From: an uncultured Saprospiraceae bacterium
Lineage (GTDB): Bacteria; Bacteroidota; Bacteroidia; Chitinophagales; Saprospiraceae
Length of the DNA stretch: 64,000 bases
Direction of reading: 5' to 3'
Assembly (NCBI GenBank): GCA_937139495.1
Contig: CAKZQC010000014.1
Location: forward strand, 62,001 to 126,000
In this document: positions 53,277 to 63,200 of the stretch, piece by piece
How the letters are laid out: every line of letters starts with the position of its first letter
How positions within the stretch are numbered: position 1 is the first letter of the stretch
Translations under genes and position numbers: made by a program
Notes under the pieces: model-generated
Database searches by the model: none
What the model was told of the DNA's origin: nothing
The model's input: the letters and a program-made list of their open reading frames with translations, nothing else

Positions 53277-53314
53277 AAAACACCAACTATTACTAATGTA
53301 ATAATTGGTGTTTT
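53277..53314 (-). terminator. Terminator after the aspartoacylase-like gene
   Basis: Stem AAAACACCAACTATTAC (53277-53293) with 53298-53314, one mismatch, 4-nt loop and a T-run on the minus strand. Confidence 0.75.
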
Positions 53315-53341
53315 ATTTCTAAAAGGCTGTATTATAACGGG

Positions 53342-54307
53342 TTAGCGTTCAATACCAATGTGTAAAATACGTCCACCTGTTTGATTGACAGGACTCACAC
53401 TTTTGCCGATAACGATACCATCTTCAGGAGCATGATAATCTTTGATTAGATTGCCAAATATATCTCTAATAGAAGCTACTACTTCCCCTTTTTTGACTCT
53501 GTCCATCAGATTGGCGTGTACTCGAAGCAGTCCACCCACATCGGTGTACATCCAGAAAGAGCGACGGCATTGTACGGTCGGTACTTTTGGCTCTATGATA
53601 GGCTCATCAATCATCTCTAGGAACGAAAGTACATTATGAATACCAATAATACCAGACTTAATCATCTTGTTCTGGAAGGTATTCGGATTACCGACTTCTA
53701 GTGTAATGGCTGGAATATCTTTCTCGTCAGATGCTCCACGTAGTGTACCATCTGATGGCGGATTATGCACAATAATTTGTGCATTTTGTAGCATTGCCAA
53801 TTTCTTGGTAACAGGGTGTTTCATGTCTGCACGTACATAGTACGAATTGACACGACCCATACTAGCGGTATGCAGGTCTAGGAGGTAGTCGAAGTGTTGT
53901 GCTATTTTGTCAAAAAAGCGATAAGCATACACTTGGCTAATATTACCATCTTTTTTACCGGGCATAATGTGGTTGAGGTCAACGCCATCATTAAATCGTC
54001 TTTTGCGACGGTCAAATGCAGGAACATTCACGACAGGAATACCGACAATAATACCCGAAAGCTGTTCTACTTCAATCTCTGAAAAAAGGCGCTGAATAAC
54101 AGGGATTCCGTTAAGCTCATTGCCGTGAACGGCTGCTGTAACACCTAGTACAGGTCCATCATGCGCTCCTCTAGCTACCATCATTGGGATACTGATACTA
54201 GAATTCATACCATCAGTAATAAGTTCTACCCAATAGTGGCAAATGGTGCCAACTGGCGTGTTTTCGATTTTGAAATCGAAGTTTTTGATATGCTTAGGCT
54301 CTATCAT
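53342..54307 (-). CDS. Succinylglutamate desuccinylase/aspartoacylase-family metallopeptidase
   Basis: A 321-residue zinc-dependent amidohydrolase of the M14-like AstE/AspA family. HGNELNGIPVIQRLF supplies the first His and Glu ligands (HxxE), and YLLDLHTAS the later His. LEVGNPNTFQNKM, ending in an Asn-rich stretch, is typical. These enzymes release an acyl group from N-acyl amino acids or modify small peptides; the in vivo substrate cannot be read from sequence. The gene is between two minus-strand neighbours; the upstream region contains the second copy of the TAAGTAAGTGGACA element. Confidence 0.87.
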   Translation of the reverse strand: MIEPKHIKNFDFKIENTPVGTICHYWVELITDGMNSSISIPMMVARGAHDGPVLGVTAAVHGNELNGIPVIQRLFSEIEVEQLSGIIVGIPVVNVPAFDRRKRRFNDGVDLNHIMPGKKDGNISQVYAYRFFDKIAQHFDYLLDLHTASMGRVNSYYVRADMKHPVTKKLAMLQNAQIIVHNPPSDGTLRGASDEKDIPAITLEVGNPNTFQNKMIKSGIIGIHNVLSFLEMIDEPIIEPKVPTVQCRRSFWMYTDVGGLLRVHANLMDRVKKGEVVASIRDIFGNLIKDYHAPEDGIVIGKSVSPVNQTGGRILHIGIER

Positions 54308-54324
54308 GTTTATATAGTTGATTG

Positions 54325-54452
54325 TTAGGTGTGTGAACGCAAATAATGAGTGTTTAAAAGTGCGTTAATTTTTTTGATTATTGAGGACAGGACGATAAGA
54401 ATCGTAAAAATCACAACTTTAAAATGCCTTATTATTTTTGTCCACTTACTTA
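54325..54452. mobile_element. Second copy of the TAAGTAAGTGGACA element, inverted and shortened
   Basis: The right end is TGTCCACTTACTTA at 54439-54452, an exact match to the right end of the copy at 49501-49665 but read in the opposite order. The left end (about 54325-54350) is degenerate. The 35-nt internal hairpin segment is missing. It lies between the divergent genes at 53342-54307 and 54583-55515. Confidence 0.62.
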
Positions 54453-54582
54453 AGAACACCCAATTATTTGATAGGTAACCCAGTCGGAAAAATTAGGCGT
54501 TGTGCTACTTAATTACGATTGAAAATTTTACAGACAGACCGCCTAACGGCACCTTTCAGACCTTCCAAAAAAATTATAAGAC

Positions 54583-55515
54583 ATGATTATTATCGACAGA
54601 AATCTCCCAGTAGTAGTAAAAAAGACCGTTAACGATACCATCGAACGACTCAAAGCGAATATCAAATTGATGATACAAAAACTATGGGTGCGTATTGCCT
54701 TTGGTGCTTTGATTTTGCTATTGTTTTCCCAAAATAAATTTAGTGTACAATTGACGATTGGCGGAAGCCAAAACGACGCTATCGCTCAACAAGAAGCCAA
54801 CTTAGTAGAAGCGCCTGTTAGGGCAGTAGTCGCTAGCCATACCAGTCAAGCTGGAATATTGCCGAGTGGCGATGCCAAGTGGTGGAAAAAAATAAGAGAT
54901 AACAGTAATGACATTCGCAACAGCATGAATCTAGCGAATGCTGCTACGGCGGTAAGCAATGCCTTGACTCCTGCTCAACAAAAGCAAGCTGCTAAATATT
55001 CTAATTTGGGTTTTGCACTTAGTCCAGGGTTTGCTAAAAAGCACAATATACCAGCAGCGATTGTTGCCCAGAAAATGAAAATTCTTTCGGATTATATTGC
55101 TAAATATGCCGCCACGGCACAGGAAGAAGCGAAGTTGTTTGGTATTCCTGCAAGTATTACCTTGGCACAGGGATTACTAGAAAGTAATGCAGGCAAAAGC
55201 TCATTGGCTCACAAAGAAAATAATCACTTTGGTATCAAGTGCCGCAAAAAATGTATCGGTTGCCGCTGTGCCAATTATACCGATGATAGTCGTTACGATA
55301 TGTTCCGCATTTTTGATTCGGCTTGGGAGAGCTTCCGTGAGCACAGCAAGCTGTTGTCAGGACGTCGTTATAAGCACCTCACCAATTTGCCAAAAACAGA
55401 CTACAAGAATTGGGCAAATGGGCTGCAAGCTGCTGGCTACGCCACCGACAAAAAATATGGTAGTAAATTAATCAAAATTGTAGAAGCGTTGAACTTGCAA
55501 CGTTTTGACCAATAA
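54583..55515 (+). CDS. Membrane-anchored GH73 glucosaminidase
   Basis: A 310-residue protein. A cytoplasmic N-terminus is followed by a transmembrane anchor (residues about 37-52, VRIAFGALILLLFSQ). Residues about 170-310 are a glucosaminidase (GH73, FlgJ-like) domain: AKLFGIPASITLAQGLLESNAGKS with candidate catalytic Glu200, then HFGIKC, YDMFRIFDSAWESFREHSKLL and GLQAAGYATDKKYGSKLIKIVEAL. A short Cys-rich insert CRKKCIGCRC lies in the middle, four Cys that could bind metal or form disulfides. It should cut peptidoglycan in the periplasm during growth or division. The N-terminal anchor argues against an injected effector. Confidence 0.87.
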   Translation: MIIIDRNLPVVVKKTVNDTIERLKANIKLMIQKLWVRIAFGALILLLFSQNKFSVQLTIGGSQNDAIAQQEANLVEAPVRAVVASHTSQAGILPSGDAKWWKKIRDNSNDIRNSMNLANAATAVSNALTPAQQKQAAKYSNLGFALSPGFAKKHNIPAAIVAQKMKILSDYIAKYAATAQEEAKLFGIPASITLAQGLLESNAGKSSLAHKENNHFGIKCRKKCIGCRCANYTDDSRYDMFRIFDSAWESFREHSKLLSGRRYKHLTNLPKTDYKNWANGLQAAGYATDKKYGSKLIKIVEALNLQRFDQ

Positions 55516-55533
55516 GACAGACGTGGAGAAGAG

Positions 55534-55562
55534 TGCAACCGTGAAAGGTTGTGCTTTTTTTT
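55534..55562 (+). terminator. Terminator after the GH73 gene
   Basis: Stem TGCAACC (55534-55540) with GGTTGTG (wobbles at the base), followed by T8 at 55555-55562. It overlaps the non-ATG extension of the next frame, which supports starting that gene at 55585. Confidence 0.7.
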
Positions 55563-55584
55563 CATTTCTACAAAAAATGAAGCG

Positions 55585-56019
55585 ATGCCCTCTATTCAAT
55601 TTAATACCAAAAACAGAAAAAAAATGATAGAGACTATGAGCAATTATTTGGAAGATATAGGCGTAGCCCATGCCACCGATGTAGATTCGGGCAGCCTCAA
55701 GTTTGAGATAGAAACAACGATGGGCGATGCACCTTGCTTTTTTATATTCAACGGGGAGGAGGGTGTAGCAATTTACTCTTGTCTGCCTGTACAAGTACCG
55801 AAAAGCAAAATATCGGAAGTAGCACTCTATTTGAGTTGCCTCAACAATAATCGTTTTTGGGGCTGTTTTGAGATGGATCTAAAAACCAGAAATGTCTATT
55901 TTAGAACCTACATTGACCTAACAGAAATACCTTTGACAACTCCGAGAATAGAAAAAAGTATGTCTGCCAATTTGTCGGTATTGCAACAGCATCTAATGGG
56001 TATTTTAGAGTTGTTTTGA
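55585..56019 (+). CDS. YbjN-like / type III chaperone-fold protein
   Basis: A 144-residue soluble protein from the ATG at 55585; the TTG at 55549 lies inside a terminator hairpin and is rejected. The core ETTMGDAPCFFIFNGEEGVAIYSCLPVQVPKSKISEVALYLSCLN, then FEMDLKTRNVYFRTYIDL, resembles the YbjN/bacterial sensory-transduction fold, which is also close to type III secretion chaperones. It may be a small regulator or a chaperone. It follows the GH73 gene on the same strand but across a terminator. No partner is evident. Confidence 0.68.
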   Translation: MPSIQFNTKNRKKMIETMSNYLEDIGVAHATDVDSGSLKFEIETTMGDAPCFFIFNGEEGVAIYSCLPVQVPKSKISEVALYLSCLNNNRFWGCFEMDLKTRNVYFRTYIDLTEIPLTTPRIEKSMSANLSVLQQHLMGILELF

Positions 56020-56419
56020 AAGAAAAAATTAGTCCATATTGGGATTTGCTAGATTGATGGATTAAAGGATTTTTTAAGATAAAAACCTGTAAAAAGGAAT
56101 CAGTGGCTGAACAAGTATCGACTCCAAAGTCCAAAGCTTTTTGAATTATTGGAATAAAAAGAAATCAGTGAAAATCAGTGAAATCAGTGGCTGAAAAAGT
56201 ATCAAGTCCAAAGTCGGAAGTTTTTTCAATTATAACGTCACGAAAGAGCATTTTTTTTATCTTAAACTTCCGACTTCCGACTTCCGACTTCCGACTTCCG
56301 ACTTCCGACTTCCGACTTCCGACTTCCGACTTCCGACTTCCGACCAAAATAGCACTACAATTGAAAATCTAAAAATCCAGCAGCAAAGCGGTCTAGTGTC
56401 TAGCAGTCTAACAAAATAC
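56020..56419. other. Repeat-rich intergenic region
   Basis: Between two convergent genes. It contains a direct duplication of about 35 bp (GAATCAGTGGCTGAA... near 56098 and 56185), the 11-copy CTTCCGA array, and the AGCAAAGCGGTCT piece at 56382-56394. No gene is credible here; all frames through the array are artefacts of the heptamer. Confidence 0.65.
56267..56343. repeat. Heptamer microsatellite, 11 perfect copies of CTTCCGA
   Basis: Seventy-seven bp of CTTCCGA without a mismatch. Seven bp is not a multiple of three, so each copy changes frame; it lies outside any credible gene. Preceded by GTCGGAAGT at 56213-56221, the inverse of the unit. Confidence 0.95.
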
Positions 56420-58372
56420 TTATCTCTTTTTGGACTTACCATTTCTAGCACCTCTACCAAACTGTTTTTTCTTTTTGTGGAATTGCTTTTTGTCAAAGGT
56501 ATTATGAGCAGGATTTGGCTTTTTAGTTTTGCCTGTAGCAGCTTCCGACAAGAGTTGTTGAAGTAGCTCGGGGCGGTTTGCCTTGGTCAATACATTCTTG
56601 ATCCAGCGATGATTTTCTTTTTTGTACCAAAAGAAAAACTTGTGCTGATCTGCTTTTTCGTTCGTAGTTTTTGGCGTTTCAAATTCTTGAAGTGTATAAG
56701 GGTGGTAACCCGAATAATAAATCACGGTCGCTACGGTCATAGGTGTAGGCGTGAAATCTTGAACTTGCTCCAACTGAAAACCCATGTCTTTGGTTTCGGC
56801 AGCTAAATTTGCCATGTCTTCGAGCTTACAAGCAGGGTGCGACGAAATGAAATAAGGCACGAGCTGCTGCTTCATGTTGTTTTTTTCGTTGATTTTGTCA
56901 AACATTTCCTTGAACTTATGGAAATACTTGAAACTCGGCTTGCGCATAATCTTCAAGACATCGTCGGAGGTATGCTCAGGAGCTACTTTGAGACGACCAG
57001 AAACGTGGCGTGTAATCAACTGCTCTGAGTAAGCATTGAGGTCATCAACGTCGGCATTTTTATTGAATTCAGGCACCAACATATCATAGCGAATACCACT
57101 TCCTACAAATGCTTTTTTGACCTGAGGGTGCTCATCTACTTCCTTATAAATATCCAACATGGCGGCATGAGAAGTATCTAAGTTATGACAAATAGTAGGT
57201 GAAATACAAGACGGACTCACGCACTTGTCGCAAATCTCCTGCACTTTACCTTTCATATTATACATATTGGCACTTGGTCCACCCAAGTCACTGATGTAAC
57301 CTTTGAAATTTTTGTCATTGACAATATGTTCTACCTCTTTCATAATCGACTCCTTGGAGCGGCTAGCGATGAACTTACCTTGGTGAGCCGAAATCGTACA
57401 GAAGCTACAACCACCAAAACATCCACGGTGCATATTGACCGAATATTTGATCATTTCGTAGGCAGGAATTGGTCCGCGCTTGTTGTATTTGGGGTGTGGC
57501 AAACGAGTATAAGGCATATCAAACGACGCATCAATTTCTTTCTCCGTCATCGTCTGATAAGGTGGATTAATAACTAATGCTTGGTCGTCAATGTATTGCA
57601 ATAAACGGTTTGCCTTTAGCTTATTGGATTCTTGTTCCAATAGTTTGAAATTGGAGGCATATTTCTTTTTTTGTTCTAGGCAGTCTTCGTGCGAATTGAG
57701 CCACTTGTCCTTCCAGTTTTTATTTTTAGGAATATCTTCCTTGTTGACCAAAATAGCGGTCTGAGGTATCGTGCGTAAAGAAGAAAAAGGAACGCCTTTG
57801 TCTGTCAATTTGATGATTTCACGCAACGGCTGTTCGCCCATACCATAGACCAAAATATCTGCTTTGGAATCGACCAAAATAGAAGGCATTAGCTTATCGG
57901 ACCAATAATCATAATGCGTCACACGACGCAAGGAAGCTTCGATACCGCCAATCAATACAGGCGTATCAGGATAGAGTTCTTTCAGGATATTGCTATACAC
58001 AATAGTAGCATAATCGGGACGGAAACCACTTTTGCCGTCAGGGCTGTAGGCATCGGTAGAGCGTCTGCGCTTGCTCGCCGTATAATGATTGACCATAGAA
58101 TCCATGCAGCCAGAAGTAACTCCAAAAAATAAACGGGGTTTGCCCAATTTTTTGAAATCTCGCCAATCGCCTCGCCAGTCAGGTTGCGGCACAATCGCCA
58201 CTTTGTAGCCCATACTTTCGATAATACGACCAATCACTGCCCCGCCAAAAGCAGGGTGATCCACATAGGCATCGCCACTAAAAAGAATCACGTCGAGTTC
58301 TTCCCAACCTCTTCTTTCTACTTCTTTTTTGGTAGTCGGCAACCAATCTGTTATTTTGTATTCCTGCTGCAT
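56420..58372 (-). CDS. YgiQ-family radical SAM protein
   Basis: A 650-residue radical S-adenosylmethionine protein. The CxxxCxxC iron-sulfur motif is at Cys318, Cys322 and Cys325 in RGCFGGCSFC. N-terminal FSGDAYVDHPAFGGAVIGRIIESMGYKV and GVTSGCMDSMVNHYT are YgiQ hallmarks (UPF0313). RIRYDMLV-like GSGIRYDMLV and LKVAPEHTSDDVLKIM follow. The last 45 residues are Lys/Arg/Phe-rich and may bind RNA or be disordered. The reaction is unknown. Length is typical. A Bacteroidota-type promoter is found upstream. It is monocistronic. Confidence 0.92.
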   Translation of the reverse strand: MQQEYKITDWLPTTKKEVERRGWEELDVILFSGDAYVDHPAFGGAVIGRIIESMGYKVAIVPQPDWRGDWRDFKKLGKPRLFFGVTSGCMDSMVNHYTASKRRRSTDAYSPDGKSGFRPDYATIVYSNILKELYPDTPVLIGGIEASLRRVTHYDYWSDKLMPSILVDSKADILVYGMGEQPLREIIKLTDKGVPFSSLRTIPQTAILVNKEDIPKNKNWKDKWLNSHEDCLEQKKKYASNFKLLEQESNKLKANRLLQYIDDQALVINPPYQTMTEKEIDASFDMPYTRLPHPKYNKRGPIPAYEMIKYSVNMHRGCFGGCSFCTISAHQGKFIASRSKESIMKEVEHIVNDKNFKGYISDLGGPSANMYNMKGKVQEICDKCVSPSCISPTICHNLDTSHAAMLDIYKEVDEHPQVKKAFVGSGIRYDMLVPEFNKNADVDDLNAYSEQLITRHVSGRLKVAPEHTSDDVLKIMRKPSFKYFHKFKEMFDKINEKNNMKQQLVPYFISSHPACKLEDMANLAAETKDMGFQLEQVQDFTPTPMTVATVIYYSGYHPYTLQEFETPKTTNEKADQHKFFFWYKKENHRWIKNVLTKANRPELLQQLLSEAATGKTKKPNPAHNTFDKKQFHKKKKQFGRGARNGKSKKR

Positions 58373-58384
58373 TTGTGCTTTGTT

Positions 58385-58775
58385 GAAATTATATGGTTAT
58401 TGTCATCTTTGATAAGATAACAAAGATAACGACTATTTACGGTAGTATCAAGCAACAAATGTCAAGAAGTCGTTATAGTATGCTATAATGTCTGTTGTTA
58501 TGGCATTCTATAGCCCAATACATTTCCACTTTTGAATAAAAATGACGAACTTTGTGCTAAATTTTAGTAGAAAATTATTTTTCATCATCGAAGTTATTTG
58601 ATAAGTCGTGATAAAATGATTGATAAGTGCTTGGAAATCAAGACGATGCTGCTTTTTAATTTAGTAGCCATAGCTACTATGTTAAAAAAGAGCAGAAGTA
58701 TTTGGTTTTCAATGGCTTGTCAAGCAATTATTAACGAATTTTTAAAGAACTTCATCTTATAAATTGAAGTATAGC
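58385..58775. other. Divergent intergenic region between ygiQ and trhO genes
   Basis: About 390 bp without a gene. It contains the minus-strand promoter candidate at 58423-58455. No hairpin with a T-run or RNA gene was recognised; no TAnnTTTG box was found for the plus-strand gene. Confidence 0.5.
58423..58455 (-). promoter_or_regulatory. Bacteroidota-type promoter for the YgiQ gene
   Basis: On the minus strand TATCTTTG (complement of 58423-58430) matches TAnnTTTG; TTG (complement of 58453-58455) lies 22 bp ahead. The box is the inner part of a 7-bp palindrome ATCTTTG/CAAAGAT. Confidence 0.5.
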
Positions 58776-59849
58776 ATGCAACTGTACAACAAAATGAGTG
58801 CTGCCGAGCGTGCCGCATTAATAGACCAAGCAGGAAAAGAACGCCTAACGATTTCGTTCTACGAATACCACCAAATTGAAAATATCCAACAGTTCAGAGA
58901 TGACTTATTTAGAACGTGGGACGCACTAGGGGTCTTGGGTAGAATATATCTAGCAACCGAAGGTATCAATGCTCAATTGTCGCTACCCGCCGAAAATTTT
59001 GAAGCCTTCAAAACACATTTGGACACGATTGATTGGCTCCATGGCGTACGCCTCAATGTGGCGATAGAACATGACAACAAGTCGTTCTTGAAGCTCAAAG
59101 TCAAAATTAGAACAAAGATATTAGCCGACGGAATGGACGAAAATACCTTTGATGTAACCGACAAAGGTATCCACTTAAAGGCAGCAGAATTTAATGCAGC
59201 CATAGCTCAAGACGACGCTATTTTGATAGATATGCGCAATCATTACGAAACAGAAATAGGACATTTTGAAGGAGCGATTACGCCCGATGTCGATACGTTT
59301 AGAGAGTCGCTGGACTTGATAGAAGAACACTTGCAAGAGCATAAGCAGGACAAAAAATTGATTATGTACTGCACAGGCGGTATTCGTTGCGAAAAAGCCT
59401 CTGCTTATTTCAAACACAAGGGGTTTGAGCAAGTTTTTCAGCTAGAAGGCGGTATTATTAATTATGCTCGACAAGTAGAAGCCGAAGGTTTAGATAATAA
59501 ATTTATTGGCAAAAACTTCGTTTTTGATCACCGCAAAGCAGAGCGTATTTCGGAAGAAGTCATTGCTCAATGCCATCAATGTGGTACGCCTTGCGATACG
59601 CACACCGACTGTGCTAATGAAGCCTGCCATTTATTATTCATTCAGTGTGCGGCTTGTGCCGAACAATACAAAAAGTGCTGTTCTACGGCTTGTGCCGAAA
59701 TTGTAGTATTGCCAGAAGAGGTACAGAAAGAATTACGCAAAGGCAAAAAGGTACACAAAGGCGAGGATTTTACGAAAGGACGTTCGGACGTATTGAAATA
59801 CAAAAAGAACGTAGATAACTTTGAGGCGGTGCTGAAGGGGAAGAGGTAA
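58776..59849 (+). CDS. trhO: tRNA uridine(34) hydroxylase TrhO (rhodanese family)
   Basis: A 357-residue protein from the ATG at 58776 (the earlier TTG is rejected). N-terminal acylphosphatase-like domain with GRIYLATEGINAQLSLP, a rhodanese domain (about 125-230) with IDMRNHYETEIGHFEGAI and the active-site loop CTGGIR at 199-204 (Cys199), then a Cys-rich C-terminus (CHQCGTPCDTHTDC, CHLLFIQCAACA, CCSTAC) that is typical. TrhO (YceA) hydroxylates uridine 34 of certain tRNAs, giving 5-hydroxyuridine. Length matches the family. A strong terminator follows at 59881-59914. Confidence 0.93.
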   Translation: MQLYNKMSAAERAALIDQAGKERLTISFYEYHQIENIQQFRDDLFRTWDALGVLGRIYLATEGINAQLSLPAENFEAFKTHLDTIDWLHGVRLNVAIEHDNKSFLKLKVKIRTKILADGMDENTFDVTDKGIHLKAAEFNAAIAQDDAILIDMRNHYETEIGHFEGAITPDVDTFRESLDLIEEHLQEHKQDKKLIMYCTGGIRCEKASAYFKHKGFEQVFQLEGGIINYARQVEAEGLDNKFIGKNFVFDHRKAERISEEVIAQCHQCGTPCDTHTDCANEACHLLFIQCAACAEQYKKCCSTACAEIVVLPEEVQKELRKGKKVHKGEDFTKGRSDVLKYKKNVDNFEAVLKGKR

Positions 59850-59880
59850 TAACCTCTATTGTAGTTATAATTTTAGTGAG

Positions 59881-59914
59881 TCCTCCTTGTTGTTCGTCAA
59901 CAAGGAGGATTTTT
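59881..59914 (+). terminator. Terminator after trhO
   Basis: A perfect 12-bp GC-rich stem TCCTCCTTGTTG (59881-59892) with 59898-59909, 5-nt loop, T5 tract. Confidence 0.88.
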
Positions 59915-59985
59915 ATAATAATAGGTTGGAAAATCAGTAGATAAATTCTTACGCACCTATATAGAAAAACATAAATCACTAACAA

Positions 59986-60195
59986 ATGAAAATAGATCCT
60001 AAAATAGCAGTCAAATCAGTTGACCTCGAAAAATTGAAGTTAGGGTATTACAAAAACCTAATGAGAAAGAAAGTATTAACTACTTTTGTAGAAGAAACTT
60101 CAAAAGAAAAGCCTACTGATTTTATAATAATGGCTGATTATTCTTTTACAGACAAACCCAAAATAGTATTCCCACTTTTATTACTTGGTAATTAG
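59986..60195 (+). CDS. Small protein ahead of the polymorphic-toxin-like gene
   Basis: A 69-residue protein (MKIDPKIAVKSVDLEKLKLGYYKN, then TDFIIMADYSFTDKPKIVFPLLLLGN) with no signal peptide. No recognised family. It ends 9 bp before the 1054-residue gene, so the two are surely cotranscribed. It could be a chaperone, adaptor or regulator for that protein. The short length means modest confidence, but codon use and position support a real gene. Confidence 0.65.
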   Translation: MKIDPKIAVKSVDLEKLKLGYYKNLMRKKVLTTFVEETSKEKPTDFIIMADYSFTDKPKIVFPLLLLGN

Positions 60196-60204
60196 AAGGC
60201 AGAA

Positions 60205-63200
60205 ATGAAGACTTTTGCGAAAGGAGAAGTAATAAAAAGACCTGAAAAAGATTCTCGTATTGGCAAAGCCTATTTTGCGGGAATGGAGGGGAATAAGTAT
60301 GTGATACAATTACTCATCAAAGAAGGAAAAGGAAAGGGAAAAAAAGAGCGACTAAAGAAGCAAATTGAGAAAAAACTCCTCAAGAACTGTATTGTACGAT
60401 TCGAGGAAGTAGAAGATACAGGAGAGGATCAAGATGAAACAACCAATATTACTGCCGTAGCCACTCCAATGACAATAGGAGATGTCAAAGTGACTAACTT
60501 TGAATACACAGGAAAAGATTCAATGGGCAACGATGTTGTTATTCCTGCTGGTACTGAAGTCCTCTTGACCAATAATACAGATGGGTATAAGTTTTTGGCG
60601 GAGGTCGAAGGCAAAATTTGTTACCTCAACCTACCCGCAGAGGCAGAAGTAGAAAAGACAATGGGTAGCCTTCCAGTAATAACTGTTATCGAAAAAGATG
60701 ATAACAGTTTGGTGCGTTTGGAGCAACTTAAAAAAGAGGATTGGGATAGTATTTTTCATGATGTAAGTTCCGAAAAAATAGTAGGTATCCTAAAGTCGTT
60801 TACCAAAGAGGAACAAGCTGCATTTTTAGAAAATGGTGGGTTGCAGTACTTCGTTGCCTACGAATTGTCCAATGAAGATTGTGTTAAAGCAATAAAGGGT
60901 TGGGATATACCCATATTAGAAAAACTTAGGCTTTTTGATGCTGCTGAGTTAGGTCAAAAAGTTGATTATGATATATTCAGGCAACTAATAGTTGGTGGAG
61001 ATTGGACAGGTTTTAATCTCTCTGACGACTTACATCTCATAAATTTTGGTCCATCAGACGAAGGGTTTGCTCAGTTCATGTTAGATGCAGGTATTGTACT
61101 AAATGAGGACGACTTTTTGGTACACAATGGAGTTGAGGTAATATCAGCACAAGACTTAGGTAATCTAAAAAGAAGTAGCCCTGGTCTTGCCCTTACTGGT
61201 CACGACTTGCGTACTGCTCTATCGAATATAACTCCGCCAATATATGATGATGTTGCGAATAAGCAACGTGTTCCAGAAGTGACAACGGAGGACTTAGAAC
61301 TATTAATGAAGCTTGAAGAGGGACGAGCAACCCCCACAGATAGAGCCGCTATTCTTAGTTGGTTTCAGAAAAATGCCCTAATAGAACTGCACGCAATCTT
61401 GGATGTTAGTGAAATGCAACTCAAAGATGTGCTACACAAATATTCTGGTGGATTATTCAATCAGTTCAAAGCGGACTTTTTGGCACTGATGGAAGAGCGT
61501 TATGGCGATCGATATACGTTCAGAATAGCGATAACGAATCCCAATGTTCTTGCAGGGGCTAATCGTAATGCTCAGATACAAGCAAAAAGGGTACTAAAAG
61601 ATGAAGTACAACGTGCATTAGGGAAAAAACACCCCGTTATCTATGCTTTTCAGGGAAACTATGCAAAACTAGTTAGTGCATTTGATAAGAGCGATGATGA
61701 TAAAATACGTACCGCTTTAGAAGACAGAGTAATTACACTATTGGCTAACATCGATTATGTTAGAGAGACGTTACGTTCCTATCCCGAATATGTTTGGAGC
61801 TTGAACAATATCATTAGTAATACTTTTGGTAATTTGGGAATACAACGAAACTCAGAAACTGGAATTATTGTAATAAATCATCAGAAAGAATACAAGGAAG
61901 ATAAAGAGTTTTATGATAAATGGCTTGCCGTTACTTCTGTTGGGCTAAGTATCATTGCTGCATGTAGTTCGGGAGGCGTTTCATTTTTGGCTACAGTAGG
62001 GGCAGCAGGAGTAGGAACATATGATCTCGCTAGAGAGGTGAGTAATTACGTCTTAGAAGATGCGGTTGCCAATACCGCATTGACACAAGCACAAGCACTT
62101 ACCAATGAGAAACCTGAACTACTCTGGGTAGCACTGTCGGCGCTTGGGGCTTTGGGGGACGTAGTAGCGGCTGCCAAACTGATGAAAACCATCAAAATAG
62201 GTCCTATTGAGAGCTTGACAGATGCGGAACGTTATGCTGGTACAGTCGCCCAAAAAATAGCAATACAGCGTGGGATTCCTATAGATGACGTAGCAGACAG
62301 TCCTTATCAGAAGCTGCTGAAAATGGTAGAAGCAAAAGCCGTGGCACATTTTGATGAGGTAGCTGTAGGGCGACTGACACGTCGACAGCAGCTAGATAGA
62401 GATTTTCAAAAAACTAGAACGGCGTTCATGAAGAGTCTTACCATCAATAGTGGTGGTCCTATCATGAGCGTGAAGGCATTTACTTATTACGCAGTGGTAG
62501 CTGCAAAAAAAGGAATGACGAGCTTATCGGAGGTGTTTGAAGAAATGGGGTTGAAGGTAGATGATGTTTTGCAAAACAATAATATTGAAATTCCAAAAGA
62601 GTTGAATATTAAAGTTTTCCAAGATATTTTTGATGATGCCCTAGCAGTTGTAGCAAAAGAACAAGCCCTCTTAAAAGCATCAATAGATGCAGTAAGTGAC
62701 CTACGCAAAATACCACTTGATGAAGTGCTTGATAATCAAGCAGCAATAACAAAAGCTTGGGACGATTATGCTAAAAATGCTCCTCCTATTGAATTGAAGA
62801 TTGATAACAAGACTGTAGAACTGAAATTTGATGAGGAGAACGGAAATCTATTAACCTTCAAGAAAGGAAAATGGGAAAAACCTAGTTCTACTGAAAAAGA
62901 GAAAATATATGAAAGTCTAGGACTTACGCACGCTGCTAAGAACCATGACTCAGGTATAGATATACGTGAAGTTGCAGAACGGACTACCAAGAAAGGTGCC
63001 AATGCTCAAAATAGTATTTTTAAAAATGATGAAATATTTGTAAGAACAGTTGAGTTCTTGAGAGAAAAATGCCTAGGTTCGAACAAAACGATTGATATAG
63101 ATAAGTTAGTGAAAAATGGGACGGTTACTGTCGCTGAAGATGGTAAATATATTTTTGAAGTACCTATTCCCAAAGATAAGGGCGTGCTCTTTTTTAATAC

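Noticed and set aside
56267..56343. Possible CRISPR array or coding repeat
   Set aside because: The unit is a perfect 7-mer with no spacers, and the open frames through it exist only because the unit lacks stop codons.
59839..59861. End of the 42926-43091 element at the trhO stop
   Set aside because: TAATAACCTCTATTG matches 15 bases of the element end, but it is partly explained by the small palindrome AGAGGT/ACCTCT and the stop codon; too short to call.
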